In this document: piece by piece, positions 36,183 through 39,862 of the stretch | Position numbering within the stretch: the stretch's first letter is position 1 | How the letters are laid out: each line of letters begins with the position of its first letter | Assembly: GCA_036270095.1 (NCBI GenBank) | Contig: DATBDE010000116.1 | Coordinates: 1 to 39,862, forward strand | Source of the DNA: DATBDE01 sp036270095 | GTDB taxonomy: Bacteria > Actinomycetota > Thermoleophilia > Solirubrobacterales > Solirubrobacteraceae | Length of the DNA: 39,862 nt | Direction: 5' to 3' | Notes under the pieces: model-generated | Databases searched by the model: none | The model's input: the letters and a program-made list of their open reading frames with translations, nothing else | Told to the model about the DNA's origin: nothing | Made by a program: the position numbers and the translations under genes

Positions 36183-37325
36183 TCAGGAAGGGGGCAGAAC
36201 GAACCGCGCGGTTGCGCGCGTGTCGCCGCTGACCACGACGGCGTGCAGCTGCTGAAGCTTCTTGACGACCTGGAGGGCGGTGAAGAGCACGCCTGACTGG
36301 CCTCCGCCCGGCGCGTTGGCGAGCTCGGGTGCCTGCGGCACGCGGTCGACGAGTTCGGCGACGGTTGCCCCCTGGGGCGCTGCCTCCGCGAGCAGGCGCC
36401 GCACCGCCTGGTCGTAGGCGTCGTAGCCGTTTCGTAGCGCCCGCATGCGTTGACGGATCCGGCTGGCTCCGCGCGTGACCGAGAACGTGTGCCCCTCGGT
36501 GAGGATCCGGGCGCCGCCGGCGCTCGCGGCCGCGAGCAGCTCGACGAAGACCTGCCGGGTACGCGCCGCGCTGGACTCCGGCCAGACGGGATAGATCGAG
36601 ATCGTCTCGTCGGCCGTGTGCAGCAGGTGCGTCTTGGGGAAGTAGACGACCAGCTCCCCGTGCGTGTGGCCGCCGGTGCGGAGAACGTCGACACCGTCGT
36701 TGCCGAACGTCCAGCCTCGTGCTCTCAGCCTGCCGATCCGGACACGTCGCTGCGGCAGCGACTCGAGCGCCCGACGGGTGTCGGTCGACTGTTCGAGCGG
36801 CGCGAAGAGCTCGAAGAGGTCCTGCGCCTGCGCGGTCGGGTCGTCGAAACCCGGGATGTAGCCGGTGATACCGGCGATGCCGGCGGCCAGAGACTCCTGG
36901 ACGTAGTTGTCGGCGAGCGAGAAATCGAGTCGCGACATGTAGTGCCGCTTGCGGACCGCCGGCGTCGCCATGAGCAGGTCGTTGTTGCCGATGTGGTCGG
37001 GGTGCCCGTGGGTGTTGATCAGCACGAGGTTGCGAAACGGGCGCATGCGGCTGACCGCCTTGCGAAGGAACGGACGGAACGAGGGCGTCGCCCCACTGTC
37101 GATCACATACAGCGTGTCCCCCAGTCGGTACAGGATCACGTTGGCAATGTCCGCCTCGCCCTTGGCGGGATTCAGCTCCCGTCCCACGATCATCAGCGTG
37201 CTCGGCGCCACGCGCACGACGTCGCCATACCGCAGCTCGGTTGCCGCCGAAGTTGGCGCGGTCTGCACCGCCCCGACGAACGCCAGCGCCAACGCCGCGA
37301 TCGCGAACATCCGGACTCGGCTCAT
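36183..37325 (-). CDS. Secreted metallo-beta-lactamase-fold hydrolase
   Basis: A 380-aa protein with a signal peptide (MSRVRMFAIAALALAFVGAV, cleavage near TSAA). The metal-binding motif is NTHGHPDHIGN with His106, His108, Asp110 and His111. Further ligands appear as TGGHTHGELVVYFP, LLHTADE and LTEGHTFS. The overall order matches the alkyl-sulfatase/SdsA-like or quorum-quenching-like subgroup of the MBL fold rather than a classical beta-lactamase. The C-terminal 110 residues are helical (QRMRALRNGYDAYDQAVRRLL). The substrate is unknown. It lies convergent to the exporter and downstream of the decayed RTX gene on the same strand, with no visible role in lanthipeptide synthesis. Confidence 0.85.
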   Translation of the reverse strand: MSRVRMFAIAALALAFVGAVQTAPTSAATELRYGDVVRVAPSTLMIVGRELNPAKGEADIANVILYRLGDTLYVIDSGATPSFRPFLRKAVSRMRPFRNLVLINTHGHPDHIGNNDLLMATPAVRKRHYMSRLDFSLADNYVQESLAAGIAGITGYIPGFDDPTAQAQDLFELFAPLEQSTDTRRALESLPQRRVRIGRLRARGWTFGNDGVDVLRTGGHTHGELVVYFPKTHLLHTADETISIYPVWPESSAARTRQVFVELLAAASAGGARILTEGHTFSVTRGASRIRQRMRALRNGYDAYDQAVRRLLAEAAPQGATVAELVDRVPQAPELANAPGGGQSGVLFTALQVVKKLQQLHAVVVSGDTRATARFVLPPS

Positions 37326-37459
37326 CTGGCACGCGACTTTCGCACGACGCCTTCGTCCTGACAGGAAGGAACGGGTATGAGCGGACGCCGGACATTGCGC
37401 CGATGCCGTCGCTCAACGATGGGGAGTCCTCGGATTCGTCGCGCAGGCGAGCTTCGGTT

Positions 37460-38160
37460 CGGACCGGCAGCGAGACTCAGCGAACGACCCGGACTCGCTC
37501 ACACGTCCTGGTGACGAAAGTCCTTCCTGTCGACAATCGCGCGGTCGCGGCCGGCGCCGCAGTGCACCACGTCGCGCGTCCTGTCAGCGGCCAGCAGCAG
37601 GTCGTTGCCGTCACCGCCGGAGAGCAGGTCGACGCCGGGACCGCCGACGATCAGGTCATTGCCTCTCTCGCCGATGAGGGCGTCGTTGCCCGTGCCGCCG
37701 TCGAGCGTGTCGGCCTGGTCTCCGCCGCGCAAGCGGTCGTTGCCGGGCCCGCCGTGTTAGTCCGCCGCGATTGGCCGAAACACCGACGGTGCGGGAGCGT
37801 CGGGTCGGTTGGCACGATCATCGCCGTCGTTGAGCTCGAGCCGGAGCACCCGAACGCTTGCCGTGTCACCACAGAGCGCGCCGCCGCCCCCGCTGCTGTT
37901 GGCGGTGCAGCCCGGGCCGGCGATCATGTTCTGAGGGGTCGAGAGGAAGCTCTTGTCTTGGAGCAGGTACAGGGAGCCGCTCGGGGCGCACTGCGGGCAC
38001 GGAAAGAGCTTCGGATGGATCTGGTTGTCCTCACCGGGCGGCGCGTCGACGGTCACAGTGCTGCCATCGAGGCTGGCGGTCGGCACGGCCTGCGCGGCGG
38101 TCGCCGGCGCCAGCACCGCCACCACCGGAGCAAGCTTCAGCCCCATCCGCGCGCGTCCGA
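37460..38160 (-). repeat. RTX repeat unit A (direct repeat of 39,168-39,862)
   Basis: About 700 bp, repeated in the same orientation about 1,707 bp to the right with roughly 90-95% identity by eye. It covers the RTX coding region plus about 40 bp beyond its 3' end. Confidence 0.85.
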
Positions 38161-38191
38161 GCACGCTGAGCATCATCGCGCCGAGCATCAT
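37499..38191 (-). pseudogene. Decayed RTX (calcium-binding repeat) secreted protein
   Basis: From ATG 38191 the frame gives a signal-peptide-like start (MGLKLAPVVAVLAPATAAQA) and a Cys-containing globular part (FPCPQCAPSGSLY). A TAA at 37,757-37,759 then interrupts after PIAAD. The same frame continues beyond the stop with the RTX repeats (GGTGNDALIGERGNDLIVGG and others). The intact copy at 39,185 has TAC (Tyr) at this point, so a single base change made the stop. A second lesion, one extra A near 37,516, shifts the frame and ends the protein early (DFRHQDV instead of DFITRTCERVRVV). Two independent lesions argue against a sequencing error. Confidence 0.85.
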
Positions 38192-38278
38192 CCCAGCTTG
38201 CCGGCCCCGACACGATCGCCCGACGGAATGGCTCGCGCGGTCAGGCGCGGTCTTGCAGGACGATCGGGTCAAAGACAA
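38192..38278. other. Short spacer between the decayed RTX gene and the truncated TadE-like copy
   Basis: These 87 bp include the breakpoint of the partial gene duplication (38,281/38,282) at the right edge. Part of the stretch is open in the RTX frame (MSLTRSSCKTAPDRAS) but has no homology to copy B in this window and no start signal. I see no gene. Confidence 0.4.
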
Positions 38279-38854
38279 TTAACGCATCGGCTTGCCCTGC
38301 CGATACGCGAACGGCCCCCGGTACTCGCCGTCGCCGCCAGTCAGCGGCAGGCCGATCTGGGCCGGTGGGGCGAGCTCGGCCTCGGCGCGGGCCTTGATCG
38401 CCGCCTCGTCGTGGTGGCCGCCGGCGTCGCTCGTCGCCGGGTCGCGGACGGTGACACGGATGCGCACGGGCGCGAAGGTGTCGCCGTCGGGGAACTCGAC
38501 CTCGACGTTGCGGGCGCCGTTGGCGCGGGCGACCCCGAGCGCTTCGCTCCGGCCCATCGCCTTGTAGTCGGCCACCTCGAGGTGGCGAGGATTGGGCTTG
38601 CCCGCGAAGCTCGGAGGCTCGAACAGCCGCGTGTAGGACTCGTGCATCGAGCGCGCGCCGGCCAGCGCGCCGAGGTCGGCCGCGCGCTGCTCGCGCCCGC
38701 CCTTGCCGATGCCTCGAGCCACCCCGCCGAGGAAGACCGCGCCGACCACGACGGCCGCCATCGCCGCCACCAACAGCAGCACGGCCTGGCCGGATTCGCC
38801 GTCCCAGTCGACCCTCCTTCGCCGGTGTTCTCCCTGCTGTTGCCGCACGCCCAC
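38279..38854 (-). pseudogene. Truncated TadE-like paralogue lacking VanY and SLT domains
   Basis: The frame from GTG 38854 contains SGQAVLLLVAAMAAVVVGAV and REQRAADLGALAGARSMHE and stays collinear with the enzyme at 25,373-26,695 up to YRQGKPMR. A TAA stops it exactly where the VanY domain begins in the full copy (residue 178). The 5' end is also altered: MRLVTHA at 38,888-38,906 looks like the original start, separated from the conserved part by about 90 nt of unrelated, out-of-frame sequence. It may still encode a membrane-anchored 191-aa protein, but no enzyme remains. Confidence 0.75.
38282..38810 (-). repeat. Direct-repeat copy 2 (TadE-like coding segment)
   Basis: Same orientation as 26,163-26,690. 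The two copies flank 11.6 kb that includes the whole lanthipeptide cluster, the beta-lactamase-fold gene and RTX copy A. Confidence 0.85.
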
Positions 38855-39184
38855 ACCGTCGCGGGCCGGCGCTCACGCCTCCACACGCATGCGTCACAAG
38901 ACGCATGAGGATGTGCGAAGAAAGGTCGCTACGCGTGCCCGTGCGCACCCGGGGTCATGTTCGAGCCGTGGCGCGCATCGACGGGACGCGGGAAGAAGCC
39001 ACAACACGATCACTACGTCGGAGTGCCGTGGAATCCAAGCCAGAAGCCGAGGTACGCCGGTTGACCGACGCGGCCCTCAGCGACGGAACGCCCGTGGGGC
39101 CTCGACGAGAGCTTCATCGTCCTCGGGACCGCTCGCGGGGGAGCACCCGTGTGCTGCCGCCGCCACCCGGCCGGACAGCGAGCC
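38855..39184. other. Gene-free stretch with a hairpin, between the truncated copy and RTX copy B
   Basis: I find no gene with normal codon use. The left part is the altered 5' end of the truncated paralogue. It contains a perfect 8-bp inverted repeat (38,888-38,907). The right end (from about 39,168) begins the RTX direct repeat. GC content at third positions is lower than in real genes of this window on both strands. Confidence 0.5.
38888..38907. repeat. 8-bp inverted repeat with 4-nt loop
   Basis: CATGCGTC-ACAA-GACGCATG is a perfect hairpin. On the minus strand it spans the relic start MRLVTHA of the truncated copy. The full-length paralogue has no such palindrome at its start, so it arose with the rearranged 5' end. 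It could be a small terminator for the RTX-side transcript. Confidence 0.6.
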
Positions 39185-39862
39185 TCAGCGGACGACCCGG
39201 ACCCGCTCGCACGTCCTGGTGATGAAGTCCTTCCTGTCGACAATCGCCCGGTCGCGGCCGCGGCCGCAATGCACCACGTCGCGCGTCCCGTCCGCGGCCA
39301 GCAGCAGGTCGTTGCCGTCACCGCCGGAGAGCAGGTCGACGCCGCGACCGCCGACGATAAGGTCATTGCCTCCCTCGCCGCTGAGCGCGTCGTCGCCCGT
39401 GCCGCCGTCGAGCGTGTCGGCCCGGTCGCCGCCGCGCAGGCGGTCGTTGCCGGGCCCGCCGTGGTAGTCCGCTGCGATCGGCAGAAACACCGACAGCGCG
39501 GGAGCGTCGGGTCGGTTGGCGCGATCATCGCCGTCGTTGAGCTCGAGCCGGAGCACCCGAACGCTAGCCGCGTCACCACAGAGCGCGCCGCCGTCCCCGC
39601 TGGCGTTGGCGGTGCAGCCCGGCCCGGCGATCACGTTCTGAAGGGTCGAGAGGAAGCTCTTGTCCTGGAGCAGGTACAGGGAGCCACTCGGCGCGCACTG
39701 CGGGCACGGAAAGAGCTTCGGATGGATCTGGTTGGCCTCACCGCGCGGCGCGTCCACGGTCACAGTGCTGCCATCGAGGCTGGCGGTCGGCACGGCCTGC
39801 GCGGCGGTCGCCGGCGCCAGCACCGCCACCACCGGAGCAAGCTTCAGCCCCATCCGCGCGCG
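39168..39862 (-). repeat. RTX repeat unit B
   Basis: Direct repeat of 37,460-38,160; it continues past the window edge. Confidence 0.85.
39185..39862 (-). CDS. Secreted RTX (calcium-binding nonapeptide repeat) protein, 5' end beyond the window
   Basis: At least 225 residues. The reading frame continues through an internal ATG (39,853) to the window edge; copy A begins about 38 nt further upstream (ATG 38191). MGLKLAPVVAVLAPATAAQA is the signal peptide. A region with CPQC and a second Cys pair (GPGCTANAS, ALCGD) comes next. Then follow RTX repeats GGPGNDRLRGG, GGTGDDALSGEGGNDLIVGG and GGDGNDLLL, which should fold into a Ca2+-bound parallel beta-roll outside the cell. The end is DRKDFITRTCERVRVV. 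No enzymatic domain is present. The nearly identical copy A is inactivated, so this is the working member of the pair. Confidence 0.85.
   Translation of the reverse strand, partial: RARMGLKLAPVVAVLAPATAAQAVPTASLDGSTVTVDAPRGEANQIHPKLFPCPQCAPSGSLYLLQDKSFLSTLQNVIAGPGCTANASGDGGALCGDAASVRVLRLELNDGDDRANRPDAPALSVFLPIAADYHGGPGNDRLRGGDRADTLDGGTGDDALSGEGGNDLIVGGRGVDLLSGGDGNDLLLAADGTRDVVHCGRGRDRAIVDRKDFITRTCERVRVVR

Noticed and set aside
36183..37325. Lanthipeptide leader protease or true beta-lactamase
   Set aside because: HGHPDH is an MBL metal motif, not a subtilase or C39 catalytic set, and the order of later ligands differs from classical beta-lactamases. No evidence ties it to peptide maturation.
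37377..37514. 45-codon plus-strand ORF with a GGAAGGA sequence before ATG
   Set aside because: Codon use is poor (many codons end in A or T) and the peptide is Arg-rich. It enters the RTX repeat antisense. The Shine-Dalgarno match is likely chance.
37460..39862. CRISPR array, given the repeated sequence
   Set aside because: The repeats are two 700-bp gene copies with RTX coding repeats inside, not short direct repeats with unique spacers.

Overview
The window looks like a chromosomal segment of a very GC-rich actinobacterium. Four things point to Thermoleophilia (Solirubrobacterales-like): near-exclusive G/C at third codon positions, GTG/TTG starts, many 4-bp ATGA/GTGA gene overlaps, and frequent leaderless promoters (a TANNNT -10 box only 6-8 nt before the start codon). 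The species is inferred from gene content and style, not from a marker gene.

Left part (1-13,542), housekeeping. A membrane-peptidase fragment diverges from a calcineurin-like phosphoesterase. Next come a Thr/Ser-rich lipoprotein coupled to a transmembrane Ser/Thr kinase, an SDR oxidoreductase, tgt, a redoxin and a MarR regulator. A long minus-strand block reads uvrC-rapZ, then gap-pgk-tpiA-gpmI with 4-bp overlaps, giving one glycolytic operon. The yvcK/cofD-like and whiA genes that usually sit between rapZ and gap are absent.

Middle part (13,586-25,347), metabolic and accessory genes. A plus-strand run holds a molybdopterin oxidoreductase, tag, a threonine aldolase and a hotdog protein. It is followed by a cupin, a 44-codon Cys-pair protein, an SCP2-like protein, a cNMP-binding patatin and an aldo/keto reductase. 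A minus-strand VOC / PNPOx-like / UvrA-like ABC ATPase operon follows.

Right part (25,373-39,862), accessory and the most interesting. A secreted or membrane cell-wall enzyme fuses a TadE/TadG-like N-terminus to a VanY (M15B) peptidase and an SLT transglycosylase. Beside it lies a class I lanthipeptide cluster. A 49-aa precursor with an F-x-L-D leader box and a three-Cys core lies at 27,096-27,245 on the minus strand. Upstream of it on the same strand are an uncharacterised possible tailoring gene and lanC. lanB and a two-in-one ABC exporter run divergently. Around the intact precursor are remnants of at least two more: a decayed leader, a headless leader, and a second core lying on the opposite strand. 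A 17-bp inverted repeat links that second core to the leader/core junction of the intact precursor, so an inversion there would swap cores behind the intact leader. The second core currently carries a 1-nt frame break.

Downstream of the exporter are a secreted metallo-beta-lactamase-fold protein, a decayed RTX (calcium-binding repeat) gene, a truncated copy of the TadE/VanY/SLT gene cut exactly at the domain boundary, and a second intact RTX copy running off the right edge. The about 530-bp direct repeats formed by the two TadE-like segments flank the lanthipeptide region. This suggests local duplication, and the segment could be lost by homologous recombination.
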